A stretch of DNA of 64,000 nucleotides from the NCBI RefSeq assembly GCF_002920895.1, contig NZ_PQVG01000004.1, positions 372,001 to 436,000 of the forward strand. Reading direction: 5' to 3'. Positions 45,004-54,061 of the stretch are shown here, piece by piece. Made by a program: the position numbers and the translations under genes. The notes below the pieces were generated by a model that did not search any database, was not told the DNA's origin, and saw nothing but the letters and a program-made list of their open reading frames with translations. The stretch's first letter is position 1, and every line of letters starts with the position of its first letter. The stretch comes from Flavobacterium alvei (GTDB taxonomy: Bacteria > Bacteroidota > Bacteroidia > Flavobacteriales > Flavobacteriaceae).

Positions 45004-48000
45004 TTAAAAGCTTAAATTAAGACCTGTCATGAATGTACGTGACATAAATGCTGCCCCAAACTGATCTCTTCCTGCATTTTCAGGATCCCAACCGTCGTAT
45101 TTAGAGAACACAAAAGGATTTTGAACTGTTCCATAAACTCTTAAACTAGCTATTTTAAGTTTTTCAAGTACTGGTGCTGGAATTTTGTACCCCAAAGTGA
45201 TGTATCCTACTTTTACAAAAGACACGTCTTTATAATACAATGCACTTGCATAAGTACCACCATTACCCGGTTGGTGCCAATCATTTGATTGGTTTTCTGG
45301 TGTCCAATAATCTACATTGTATCCATTAAAAGTTCTGGTTGGGGTATCTTGCCAAGCCCAAGTAAAGTTGGAGTGGAAATTACTCTTATACATATTTCCT
45401 TGACTGATGTTCACAAAGAAAGAGAAATCGAAGTTTTTGTAATTCATAGTACTTGTAATACCACCAGTCCATTTAGGAGTAACTTGACCAATTATCTTTC
45501 TATCAAGAGGAGTGATTTTTCCGTCTCCATTAACATCGGTTACTCTAACCTGACCTGGACGTTGACCGAAAGATGCTGCTTCGGCTACTTGATCTAATTG
45601 CCAAATACCAGCAGCCTCATAATCATATACAGAACCAATAGACTCACCAACTTTATGGATAAGATTTGTTCCTTGAACATTGAAAATAATTTCGCTTTGA
45701 CCACCATACAGTTTGTCAAGGTTGTTTTTGTTGGAAGAAAAATTGAAATTGGTTGTCCATTTGAAATCGCCTTTATCAATATTTACTGTATTTAAACCTA
45801 ACTCGATTCCTTTGTTAGTAGATTCTCCCACATTGTTGAATGTTCCTGAGAAACCTGTAACCAATGGAATTGGTGTAAAAAAGATGATGTTAGTATTTTT
45901 TCTATTATAAACATCAATAGAACCAGTAATTTTGTTGTTTAAAAATCCAAAATCAAAACCAAAGTTTAACTCTGTTGTTTTTTCCCAAGTAAGGTTCTCA
46001 TTGGCTAATCCTGTCAAGTAAGCCGTAGATATTGCAGAGTCACCTATATTAGTTGCGCTAGCACCTAATAGAGATTCTGATGCAAGTGGAGCTAGTCCTC
46101 CACCTTGACCATTGTTACCAGTTTGACCATAACTCAATCTAAGTTTAGCATTAGAGAGTACATTTTGTTTTTGCATAAAATTCTCGTCCATCATTTTCCA
46201 AGCAAAAGCTGCCGAAGGGAAAAAGGCCCATTTGTTTTTTGCTGACAACATAGAGGAACCATCATATCGTCCTGTTACAGTCAACAAATATTTATCCATA
46301 AAACCATAATTTATTCTTCCTGTATAGGACTCTAAAGTTTGTTTAGAAAAATCACTTGCCACGTTGGTAATGTTAAGTCCTGCATCTAAATTATAGAACT
46401 CAAAAGCATCTGTAGTGAAGTTTTTTACCGTATTATTGTATCCTTCTTTGCGCTCCATAAATCTTGAAATTACTCCAATCGCATCAATGGCATGATTGCC
46501 TTTTGTAAATTTATAATTGAAGATGTTATCCCAAGAATAAGAGAAATAATTGGCATTGTTTACTGTAGCAGTTCTAAGTGTTGGTTGTCCAACTACATCT
46601 TTAGAATATAATCCGCGGTATTCGCCATATCTAGAATATTTGATATTTGGCGAAAATTTTGTTGTGAAAGTAAAGCCTTCCGCAGGTTTAATTTGCAAGG
46701 CTATATCTCCAATATATTGCAAAAATCTAGTTTCTCTAGTTTGATTATCTGCCTCAAATAAAGGATTGGTAATTTGAGTTTCCTTGGTAGTTGGAAAAAA
46801 GCGCAAAGAGCCATCATCATTATAAGCACGACCTATCGGCTTTAATCTGTAAGCACTTCTAAACGCTTCCCAACTTCCTGTATTTTGTATAGCACTAGTA
46901 ATATAGTTGCTCACACTCAAGTTCAACCATTTAGAAAGATCACTTTTCAAACTACCTCTTATGTTAAATCTGTTGAAATCTTCTCCTTCAATTGTTCCTT
47001 CATCTTTAGTATAGGCTAGACCTAATCCATAAACGGTAGCATCAGTTCCTCCACTCAAATTTAAAGTGTGATTGGTTTGAAGACCATTTTTAAGCATAAG
47101 ACCTACCCAGTCTGTACTTACACCATCGGCAACATTTTGCAATTCTTCGGCATCTAAATAATTAGACAAAACTACATCGCTAGCTCTGTAATCAAGATTT
47201 CCATTCGTTTTCACAAACTCGTTACCTACAACTACATCTTTTAGGAAATCAACGTATTCGGCGCCATTCCAAATATCGGGCATATGATAGGCCTGTTTAA
47301 AACCTACATAATTGCTGTATTCAATTTTCAAATCGCCTTTTTTGCCACGTTTGGTTTCTATGATAACTACCCCGTTACTACCTCTAGATCCATATACTGC
47401 AGTTGCTGATGCGTCTTTAAGGATGTCCATTCTACTAATATCAGCAGGATTCAAGAAAGAGATGTCATCCACAAAGATTCCATCTACAATGAAAAGCGGA
47501 TTTTGTCCTGGGTTGAAACCCCCTGAAGCCGCTGTTGCGTTGGAGTTAATTGTACTAGCTCCACGAATACGAATGTTGAAACCTCCAGAACCTGGTTTGT
47601 TGTCGGTGCGTTGAACAACTACCCCAGCTGCTTGTCCTTGTATTGCAGAAATAGCATCTACTTTGTTGGATTGTTCTATTTGTTCTGCTTTAATAGAGGA
47701 AACAGAACCCGTTACATCTGCACGTTTTACTTTTCCGTACCCAATTACAACCACTTCTTTAAGTTGTTCGTTTTCTTCTTTCATTGAGACATTCAAAGTG
47801 GCGCCTCCTTTATAAGCTACTTCAATAGTTTGAAGACCAGCATAAGAAAAAACAAGTACATCTCCTGTATTTGCATTAATTTGATATTTTCCGTTAATAT
47901 CTGTAGAGACACCAACTTTAGAACCTTTAATAACAACATTTACCCCAGGGATAGAAAGTTTGTTTTGATCGGTTACTTCACCAGTCACTTGGGTTTTTTG

Positions 48001-48063
48001 TGACCAAGAATTAATTGAGAAGCCTATAAAAAAGACTACCAATAAAAGTTTAAGTTTTTCCAT
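45004..48063 (-). CDS. SusC/RagA family TonB-dependent outer-membrane transporter (pair 1)
   Basis: A 1019-residue TonB-dependent transporter. After the signal peptide (to about 22), a carboxypeptidase-regulatory-like domain covers about 25-100 (TGEVTDQNKLSIPGVNVVIKG). A TonB-box-like segment LKEVVVIGYGKVKR lies near 101-114. The plug has the SusC signature DILKDASATAVYGSRGSNGVVIIETKRG near 213-240, and the barrel runs to MTGLNLSF. It imports oligosaccharides delivered by SusD1. The upstream spacer (48064-48358) is long, as expected for a regulated promoter, but no exact TAnnTTTG box was found there. Confidence 0.96.
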   Translation of the reverse strand: MEKLKLLLVVFFIGFSINSWSQKTQVTGEVTDQNKLSIPGVNVVIKGSKVGVSTDINGKYQINANTGDVLVFSYAGLQTIEVAYKGGATLNVSMKEENEQLKEVVVIGYGKVKRADVTGSVSSIKAEQIEQSNKVDAISAIQGQAAGVVVQRTDNKPGSGGFNIRIRGASTINSNATAASGGFNPGQNPLFIVDGIFVDDISFLNPADISRMDILKDASATAVYGSRGSNGVVIIETKRGKKGDLKIEYSNYVGFKQAYHMPDIWNGAEYVDFLKDVVVGNEFVKTNGNLDYRASDVVLSNYLDAEELQNVADGVSTDWVGLMLKNGLQTNHTLNLSGGTDATVYGLGLAYTKDEGTIEGEDFNRFNIRGSLKSDLSKWLNLSVSNYITSAIQNTGSWEAFRSAYRLKPIGRAYNDDGSLRFFPTTKETQITNPLFEADNQTRETRFLQYIGDIALQIKPAEGFTFTTKFSPNIKYSRYGEYRGLYSKDVVGQPTLRTATVNNANYFSYSWDNIFNYKFTKGNHAIDAIGVISRFMERKEGYNNTVKNFTTDAFEFYNLDAGLNITNVASDFSKQTLESYTGRINYGFMDKYLLTVTGRYDGSSMLSAKNKWAFFPSAAFAWKMMDENFMQKQNVLSNAKLRLSYGQTGNNGQGGGLAPLASESLLGASATNIGDSAISTAYLTGLANENLTWEKTTELNFGFDFGFLNNKITGSIDVYNRKNTNIIFFTPIPLVTGFSGTFNNVGESTNKGIELGLNTVNIDKGDFKWTTNFNFSSNKNNLDKLYGGQSEIIFNVQGTNLIHKVGESIGSVYDYEAAGIWQLDQVAEAASFGQRPGQVRVTDVNGDGKITPLDRKIIGQVTPKWTGGITSTMNYKNFDFSFFVNISQGNMYKSNFHSNFTWAWQDTPTRTFNGYNVDYWTPENQSNDWHQPGNGGTYASALYYKDVSFVKVGYITLGYKIPAPVLEKLKIASLRVYGTVQNPFVFSKYDGWDPENAGRDQFGAAFMSRTFMTGLNLSF

Positions 48064-48358
48064 ATTTTATATGTCAGTTAATTGTTAATAGTGAGGCTAA
48101 ATTAGTATTAAGAGCTTTTTAACAAATGGACATATTAAATCAAAACATAGACATTTTTATACAACACAAAATAATAGTGGGTTTATTTAATTAATTACAC
48201 AAAAAATAGTACAATTTTTGAATAATTTCGTTTTTTGAAAAACTATCTAAGTTCAAATAATCAGATAAATCTGTATCGATTTAGTTCCTTTTTTGCTAAA
48301 CTTTTTCAAATGCAGATGAAATTTGGCTAAAAATTGTGAATTACAATAGCGGTTAAAC
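48064..48358. other. AT-rich upstream region of susC1
   Basis: About 295 bases without a gene, between susC1 and the terminator of the neighbouring operon. No clear TTG/TAnnTTTG promoter is visible on the minus strand. The promoter is probably activator-dependent (HTCS type). The A-rich stretches around 48120-48200 are the likely promoter area. No convincing direct-repeat operator was seen by eye. Confidence 0.4.
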
Positions 48359-48393
48359 AAAAAAAAGACCATCATTTCTGACAGTCTTTTTTT
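48359..48393 (-). terminator. GAAA-loop terminator after the SGNH esterase gene (copy 2 of 3)
   Basis: On the minus strand GACTGTCA-GAAA-TGATGGTC pairs fully (two G-U pairs) and is followed by T8. It lies about 35 bases past the esterase stop and ends the susC2 operon. The G-U pairs become C-A mismatches on the other strand, so it is directional. Confidence 0.88.
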
Positions 48394-48426
48394 GTATAAG
48401 TTATTTTATTTCTTTTTTACAAATTC

Positions 48427-49368
48427 CTAATTCAAAGATGCTTTTTTAGAATTTTTGGTGTTTTTAGTATTCAGCAGGAAAATTTTTGTTGCAAATTGTT
48501 TTCCTAAATCAATAAATCCGTTGTTGTCATAATGGTATCTGTCTGAATATTTATAACTATTTGTAGTTCTTACGATGGCTACATTGGGTTGGGTTGCAGC
48601 AAATTTTTCCTGATTATATTGTACCAATTCACCAAATTTCCAAACTTTTCCTCCTTCAATATCGCCAGAATCTGAGATTTTTCCAATTACGATAGGCAAA
48701 TCATTATTTCTAAAAGTAGCTCGCATTAGTTCCATCAACCTTTTCAAATTAAAATAATATTGATTTGCGATGGCTTCTGTTTTGTCAGAATCACTTTCGC
48801 CTTGCATCCAGATGATGCCACTTGGAACCAAAATATCTTCGACACCGTCACCATTGATGTCTTTTACAGCCATTGCATTATGGACTGTTTTAAGAAAATA
48901 ATCGTATTGATTCATTCCTTTTCCTCCTTTGAAATCGGGTTCCCAAGCACCAAAACTAGTTGTACCAGTGCTGTCAATGGAAGAGCCATTTCTAGCATAT
49001 TTTATAAAAGCTAGTTTTTGGTTTGGATATAATTCTTGCAATTTTTTGGCTAACGAAAGCTCTACTCCAAATCGGTCTGAAAGTTGGTTTGTTTTTCCAT
49101 CTGACGAAAAACCTGTTCCGTGACCTGGTTGAAGCACATCCCACTTTCCTAATCCTCCAGTAACATCATTGTCAACAACGGAATTTCCGTGATAAATGAA
49201 AAAATCTTTATTCTTTTTCTTTAAAGAATCAGACAAATTTTTTACATAACCAAAACCTTCCATATTAGATTGACCACCCAAATAAAACACTTTGATGCTG
49301 TCTTTTTTTATTTGTGCCAGCATCATAAAGGGCATTAAAAGGAATATTAAAATTGATTTCATAATCAT
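48427..49368 (-). CDS. Sialate-O-acetylesterase-like SGNH carbohydrate esterase
   Basis: A 313-residue exported esterase of the SASA/CE6-like group. The signal peptide is short (MKSILIFLLMPFMMLAQ); two Met codons (positions 1 and 3) could start it. The nucleophile Ser34 is in VFYLGGQSNMEGFG. The Gly block is YARNGSSID and the Asn/Gln block IIWMQGESDSDK. The catalytic His is in DRYHYDNNGFIDLGKQF. It would remove acetyl groups from a polysaccharide, most likely in the periplasm. It is the last gene of the susC2-susD2-GH30-GH30 operon, 36 bases after the first GH30 gene. Confidence 0.87.
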   Translation of the reverse strand: MIMKSILIFLLMPFMMLAQIKKDSIKVFYLGGQSNMEGFGYVKNLSDSLKKKNKDFFIYHGNSVVDNDVTGGLGKWDVLQPGHGTGFSSDGKTNQLSDRFGVELSLAKKLQELYPNQKLAFIKYARNGSSIDSTGTTSFGAWEPDFKGGKGMNQYDYFLKTVHNAMAVKDINGDGVEDILVPSGIIWMQGESDSDKTEAIANQYYFNLKRLMELMRATFRNNDLPIVIGKISDSGDIEGGKVWKFGELVQYNQEKFAATQPNVAIVRTTNSYKYSDRYHYDNNGFIDLGKQFATKIFLLNTKNTKNSKKASLN

Positions 49369-49404
49369 AAATAATTAAAATAAATAAAACACTCAGAGCT
49401 GTTT

Positions 49405-50862
49405 CTAATAAACTAAGGTCTGAATTGCGTGTGCAGGAATGGTAACAACTGATTTTTCTGAACCTACAATCAAATTATAAGTAACATTTTTGTTGCTTTG
49501 ATTCAGCACTACAGTTGTCATTTTTCCATCGACATTAAGAAACGAAGTACTCAATAAATTGCTTCTACTTACTGAATTGCTCACTCTTTTGGCACCCTCA
49601 CGAATGAATTTCGAAAAATGACCTATGTAATAATAACTCGGTGTGTAAATTAATTCGCCCGTGTTAGTGTCTGCATGAACAGGGGCGAAACAAAAATTCC
49701 CCACATGATTTGGGCCTCCGTTTTGGTCTAAAAGAATATTCCAATCTGTCCAACCCACCGTTCCATTATTGAAATCGTTAATCATCGAAATTCCGTAACG
49801 TTCGCCGTTAGCCCAAAATTGGTATTTTTTGGCATCAAATTTTTCGACACATCCTTCGGTGAACAATAAATTTTTGGTTGGGAAATTCTCGTAAACTTTT
49901 CGAACATTATCAAACATTGACGAACCGCCTGACCAATTTTCGTACCAATGAAAACCCATTCCCCAAGCATATTTTGAAGCTTCTGGGTCGGAAAAAATAA
50001 TATTGGCTCTGTGTGTCATCAAATCACGATTGTGATCCCAAACCACAATTTTTTTATCCCCCAAACCTTCTTTTTTCATAGTTGGCCCCAAGAAATTTTT
50101 CAAGAAATCTCTTTCGGCTTCAGCGCTAAAAATACAAGATTCCCAAGTTTGAGTAGCCATTGGTTCGTTTTGAACCGTAATTCCCCAAATAGGGATTCCT
50201 TCTTTTTCGTATGCCTTAATGAATTTTGTATAATAATTGGCCCAAGATTGATTGTATTCTGGAAGCAATGTCCCTCCTTTAAGCATATTGTTCGTGTTTT
50301 TCATAAAGGCAGGCGGACTCCACGGTGATGCATAAGTCAGCAATGTTCCTCCAGCGGTTTTAATGGCTTCCTTAATCATTGGAATGCGATATTGCCTGTC
50401 GTGATCGATATTGAAAGTTTTTAAATCTTTGTCTCCTTCCTTGATATAGGTATAGCTTCCGCTGGCAAAATCAGAACTGTGAATCGTAGTTCTTAGTAAG
50501 GAATATCCAATCCCTTTTTCTTTGTCGTAATAGGCATTCATAAATTCTTTTTGCTTGTCTTTGGATAATTTGGCAAATACCTCGGCGCTGGCATCGGTTA
50601 TTGCTCCTCCGATTCCCATAAATTTCTGAAAAGTTTTAGAGGGTTCTACAAACACAGAAATTTCAATTTCCAGGGGTTGTTTTGACGGGGAAAAAGTTAA
50701 AATATCGGTTTGTGTCAATCTCAATTTTGTGCTGTCAGCCGAAGTGTAAACCGTAATTTTTTTGTTTTTTGTAGAAAAGGATTTAGACTGAACTGTGTTT
50801 TTTTGCTGAGAAAAAGCAAAAAGAGATACTATCAAAAGTGCTGTTGTTGTTATTTTTTGCAT
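49405..50862 (-). CDS. GH30 family glycoside hydrolase (first copy)
   Basis: A 485-residue exported retaining hydrolase with signal MQKITTTALLIVSLFAFSQQ. The TIM-barrel marks are FQKFMGIGGAITDASAEVFAKLS, GYSLLRTTIHSSDF and YASPWSPPAFMKNT. The acid/base Glu is in WGITVQNEPMATQTWESC and the nucleophile Glu in LLFTEGCVEKFD. The C-terminal beta domain ends VTIPAHAIQTLVY. The pattern is like the GH30 subfamily with beta-glucosylceramidase and beta-glucosidase members; the subfamily is judged from memory. It shows only limited similarity to the adjacent GH30 gene, so the two probably differ in specificity. It lies 31 bases after the second GH30 gene. Confidence 0.92.
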   Translation of the reverse strand: MQKITTTALLIVSLFAFSQQKNTVQSKSFSTKNKKITVYTSADSTKLRLTQTDILTFSPSKQPLEIEISVFVEPSKTFQKFMGIGGAITDASAEVFAKLSKDKQKEFMNAYYDKEKGIGYSLLRTTIHSSDFASGSYTYIKEGDKDLKTFNIDHDRQYRIPMIKEAIKTAGGTLLTYASPWSPPAFMKNTNNMLKGGTLLPEYNQSWANYYTKFIKAYEKEGIPIWGITVQNEPMATQTWESCIFSAEAERDFLKNFLGPTMKKEGLGDKKIVVWDHNRDLMTHRANIIFSDPEASKYAWGMGFHWYENWSGGSSMFDNVRKVYENFPTKNLLFTEGCVEKFDAKKYQFWANGERYGISMINDFNNGTVGWTDWNILLDQNGGPNHVGNFCFAPVHADTNTGELIYTPSYYYIGHFSKFIREGAKRVSNSVSRSNLLSTSFLNVDGKMTTVVLNQSNKNVTYNLIVGSEKSVVTIPAHAIQTLVY

Positions 50863-50893
50863 ACCATTATATTCTATAGGTTTATTTTTTTAT

Positions 50894-52321
50894 TTACCAA
50901 ATGTAAGTTCCCACCGAACCCGCTTCTAATGATGTTAGAATCCATTTTCCGTTGTGTTTAATATTGAATGATTCTGAAGTGGTTCCGTCGTTTTCCACAA
51001 TTAAAACTTTTTTTCCACCCGGTGTTTTGAAAGCAACATTTTGTAAATTTCCACTTAGGTTACTTGCAATTCTAACTGAACCTGCTGGTACAAATTTGGA
51101 TGCGTGAGCAATAATATAATAGGCCACATTTCTGGTAAAATTAGTACTGCTTTCGATAGTTAAGGCTCCTTTACAAGTAGTACAACCACCAGGAGTATTT
51201 GGACCAAAAGAAGCGTTATTGGCCAAGTTCCATTCTAATGCTGTTTTGCTCCAATTGCGCATTGAGCCAATAATAATATTTCTTGTATGCCATTTTAAAT
51301 CTCCATCAAAGTTGCCTGTATTCGAGGTGTATTGCTCTGTAAAATAGATATTTTTATTCGGGAATGCGTTATGAACGGTTGACAATGTACTAATATCTCC
51401 TTCATACAAATGAAAGGCCGATCCGTCTATGTATGGATAGGCAGCAGCATCCTTTAAAATTGAAATAGGGTATTCAGGTTTATTGCAATTATGGTCATAG
51501 ACAATGATTTTAGTTTTCAGATTGGCGTTTTGAAAAATCGGTCCCAAATGATTTTTAATAAAATCGGCTTGGTCTGTAGCGGGCATTAACAAACTTGGAT
51601 TATTTCCTGGATGGAGCGGTTCGTTTTGGGGAGTTATGGCATCAATAGTAATTCCTTCGGCTTTCATTTGTTGGATGTATTTCACAAAATAGTTGGCATA
51701 AACGCCATAATATTTGGGTTGCAAACTTCCGCCTATAAAACTGTTGTTGTCTTTCATCCAAATGGGTGGAGACCAAGGAGTGGCAATTATTTTGATATTG
51801 GGATTGATGGCCAGAATTTCTTTCAACATAGGAATCACATCAGTCTTATTTGGAGCCAAACTAAATTTTTCGAGATTCAAGTCTGTTTGTCCATCTGGCA
51901 AATCGTTATAAGTGAAAGGTACTGCGTCCAAATCGGAAGCACCAATACTAATCCTGAGATAACTTACGGAAATCGAATTGGCATTTGTACCAAACAATTC
52001 TTGCAATAATTCCTGTCTTTTTTGTGCATTCAACTGATTTATAACTTGAGCACTTCCGCCAGTTAAGGTATAACCAAATCCGTCAATGGTTTGAAATTGT
52101 TGAGCATCATTGACCTCTATATTAGGATAATTATTAAGAGTCGAGCCAAAAGCTAAAACTGAAGTTTGCTTTTGAAGCATTGCGCTTTGATTGGCTTTTG
52201 TTAACCAAAAATCCATTTCATTTGGAACCACAGGAGCAGTTGGAGTTTGAGCAACAACATCATTGGACGATGAACAACTCAAAAAAAGAATGGATACCGT
52301 TAACAGAAATAAACTTTTCAT
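50894..52321 (-). CDS. GH30 family glycoside hydrolase lipoprotein (second copy)
   Basis: A 475-residue lipoprotein with signal MKSLFLLTVSILFLSCSSSND (Cys16). GH30 barrel blocks are FQTIDGFGYTLTGGSAQVINQL, SVSYLRISIGASDLD and ATPWSPPIWMKDNNS. The acid/base Glu is in DAITPQNEPLHPGNNPS and the nucleophile Glu in IYFTEQYTSNTGNF. The YFTEQYTSN region resembles beta-1,6-glucanase-type members; this is an inference. A surface lipoprotein GH30 would fit an endo-acting enzyme working before SusC/D import. The ORF opens at 52351, but the signal peptide starts at 52321. The gene is separated from susD2 by a 261-base spacer with a 17-bp inverted repeat. Confidence 0.92.
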   Translation of the reverse strand: MKSLFLLTVSILFLSCSSSNDVVAQTPTAPVVPNEMDFWLTKANQSAMLQKQTSVLAFGSTLNNYPNIEVNDAQQFQTIDGFGYTLTGGSAQVINQLNAQKRQELLQELFGTNANSISVSYLRISIGASDLDAVPFTYNDLPDGQTDLNLEKFSLAPNKTDVIPMLKEILAINPNIKIIATPWSPPIWMKDNNSFIGGSLQPKYYGVYANYFVKYIQQMKAEGITIDAITPQNEPLHPGNNPSLLMPATDQADFIKNHLGPIFQNANLKTKIIVYDHNCNKPEYPISILKDAAAYPYIDGSAFHLYEGDISTLSTVHNAFPNKNIYFTEQYTSNTGNFDGDLKWHTRNIIIGSMRNWSKTALEWNLANNASFGPNTPGGCTTCKGALTIESSTNFTRNVAYYIIAHASKFVPAGSVRIASNLSGNLQNVAFKTPGGKKVLIVENDGTTSESFNIKHNGKWILTSLEAGSVGTYIW

Positions 52322-52509
52322 ATGTTGATATTTATTGTTTTTATCGGTCATATGTAATTCGCATATCTTTATCAGTGTTTACTACCGATTTTTAGGAATG
52401 CTCATTTCATAGTTTTATGTGTAATAATTTGTGTTTTAATTCCATACAACTTCAATATTAATCGGTAAAAACAATCCGATTACTATTTTAAACTTTTTAA
52501 ATATAAATA

Positions 52510-52571
52510 AATCCATCAATAAGAACGAAAATTATTTTCATAACATTTGAAACTGTTCTTATTGATGGATT
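52510..52571. repeat. 17-bp perfect inverted repeat between susD2 and GH30
   Basis: AATCCATCAATAAGAAC (52510-52526) is exactly inverted at 52555-52571, with a 28-base loop. It begins 12 bases after the susD2 stop on the minus strand. No strong T-run follows, so a message-processing or stabilising hairpin seems more likely than a terminator. Confidence 0.75.
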
Positions 52572-52582
52572 AAAAAACAACA

Positions 52583-54034
52583 CTAATAACCAGGATTTTG
52601 TGTCAAGAGTGCATTAGCATCTAATTTATCTTGAGGAATAGGCCATAAAAGTCTATTTTGATTAATATTAGTTGCAAATGGCAGCACATTTCCACTACCA
52701 TCTTTTTGTTGAGATAACATTTGAATTGCTTTTCCCATTCTTTTTAAATCAAACCAACGATCACCTTCGAAAGCCAATTCCATTAATCTTTCTTCCAGAA
52801 CTTTATCAATTGCAATAGATTGGCTTGAAGCACTAATTGGCGCAATTCCGGCTCTGGCTCTTACCTTATTTACTTGGACCATCGCTCCATTAAAATCTCC
52901 TGTACTTGCCAAAGCTTCGGCTTTTAGTAATAAAATATCAGCCAAACGAGCAAGATAGTTGTTTTGATTGCCATTGGTATCTCTCATTTTATAAGCAAAA
53001 GGATAGCCTGTTGAAGACCAATAAGCATCAGACCAACCAACATTTTCTCTCGTTACAGTCGTTGCCAATCTTTGAGTGTCGCCATTATTGGTATAAGCTT
53101 GAATTAGAGTATGGGAAGGAGCATTGAATTTTTTCCAATCGGTTCCTAAAAACATAAAAGTATTCCAAGCACCAATTGGGCTTCCCCATCCGTCTCCATT
53201 AACTTCCCAAATGGATTCAGCATTTCCTTCGTGTGCGCTATCAAAAAGATGATCAAAAGTTGGCAAAAGTGTATAACCACCGCCAATAACCACGTCGCAA
53301 TATTGATTTACTTTGGTCCAATCTGGATTGGGCATTGTGGCATATACTTTTGCAAGAAGTGCATTGGCCGCCATTTTGTTGGCTTTAAATTTATAAGAAG
53401 CGTCAGGTGCTTTTTGGATAGCCACTTGGCAATCGGCAATGATTTGTGCATAAACTTCGGCAACTGGCTTTCTTACAGGGAAAAGCTCGTTAAATGCTTC
53501 TTCAAAGTTAGCGCTTGAAATTGAGAAAACGGCTTCTTTTGCAATAGGACAATCGCCCCATAATTGAACGGCTTGAAAATGATTTAGCGCTCTAATCAAT
53601 GAAGCCTCACCAATCATTTCGTTTTTTCGGGTGGCACTTAAATCGGTTGCTTGATCAACATAATTAATCACAATATTACAAGTGTTAATGTTGTTGTAAA
53701 TATCATTCCAATCGCCTTTCATTTGCGAATTAGTCGATAGCATTTGATAGGTTTCATATTGAAAAATGGCAGGGTTATCAGCGCCCATATAAGCATTATC
53801 AGATTGTCCATCACCAACCAAGAAGAAATCCAATTGCCAATAACCCGAGCCAAAAGTTCCATACACAGCATTCATTCTAGATTCGGCAGCAGCGGCATCT
53901 TTTATTACAATACCATCGTTAAGTGAAGTTGCTTCTTCAGTAATTGGTTCAGTGTCTAAATAATCGGAACAGGATGTTAAAAACAACAGCATTAATGCTG
54001 TCATTATTTTTAAATAATTTTTAAATAATTTCAT
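52583..54034 (-). CDS. RagB/SusD family glycan-binding lipoprotein (pair 2)
   Basis: A 483-residue surface lipoprotein with signal MKLFKNYLKIMTALMLLFLTSC (lipobox LTSC), followed by SDYLDTEPITEE. SusD marks are IGEASLIRALNHFQAVQLWGDCPIA, RKPVAEVYAQIIADCQVAI, ANALLAKVYATMPNPDW, ADILLLKAEALASTGDFN and the C-terminal FEGDRWFDLKRMGKAIQML and NRLLWPIPQDKLDAN. It is shorter than the SusD of pair 1 and clearly diverged from it. The gene starts 27 bases after susC2 stops. Many Trp and Tyr residues in the middle could line a sugar site, but the ligand is unknown. Confidence 0.95.
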   Translation of the reverse strand: MKLFKNYLKIMTALMLLFLTSCSDYLDTEPITEEATSLNDGIVIKDAAAAESRMNAVYGTFGSGYWQLDFFLVGDGQSDNAYMGADNPAIFQYETYQMLSTNSQMKGDWNDIYNNINTCNIVINYVDQATDLSATRKNEMIGEASLIRALNHFQAVQLWGDCPIAKEAVFSISSANFEEAFNELFPVRKPVAEVYAQIIADCQVAIQKAPDASYKFKANKMAANALLAKVYATMPNPDWTKVNQYCDVVIGGGYTLLPTFDHLFDSAHEGNAESIWEVNGDGWGSPIGAWNTFMFLGTDWKKFNAPSHTLIQAYTNNGDTQRLATTVTRENVGWSDAYWSSTGYPFAYKMRDTNGNQNNYLARLADILLLKAEALASTGDFNGAMVQVNKVRARAGIAPISASSQSIAIDKVLEERLMELAFEGDRWFDLKRMGKAIQMLSQQKDGSGNVLPFATNINQNRLLWPIPQDKLDANALLTQNPGY

Positions 54035-54061
54035 AACTATATCGTATTTATATTTTTAGTA

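Noticed and set aside
49405..52321. The two GH30 genes as a recent tandem duplication
   Set aside because: They share only family-level motifs, and their signals, loops and active-site surroundings differ strongly.
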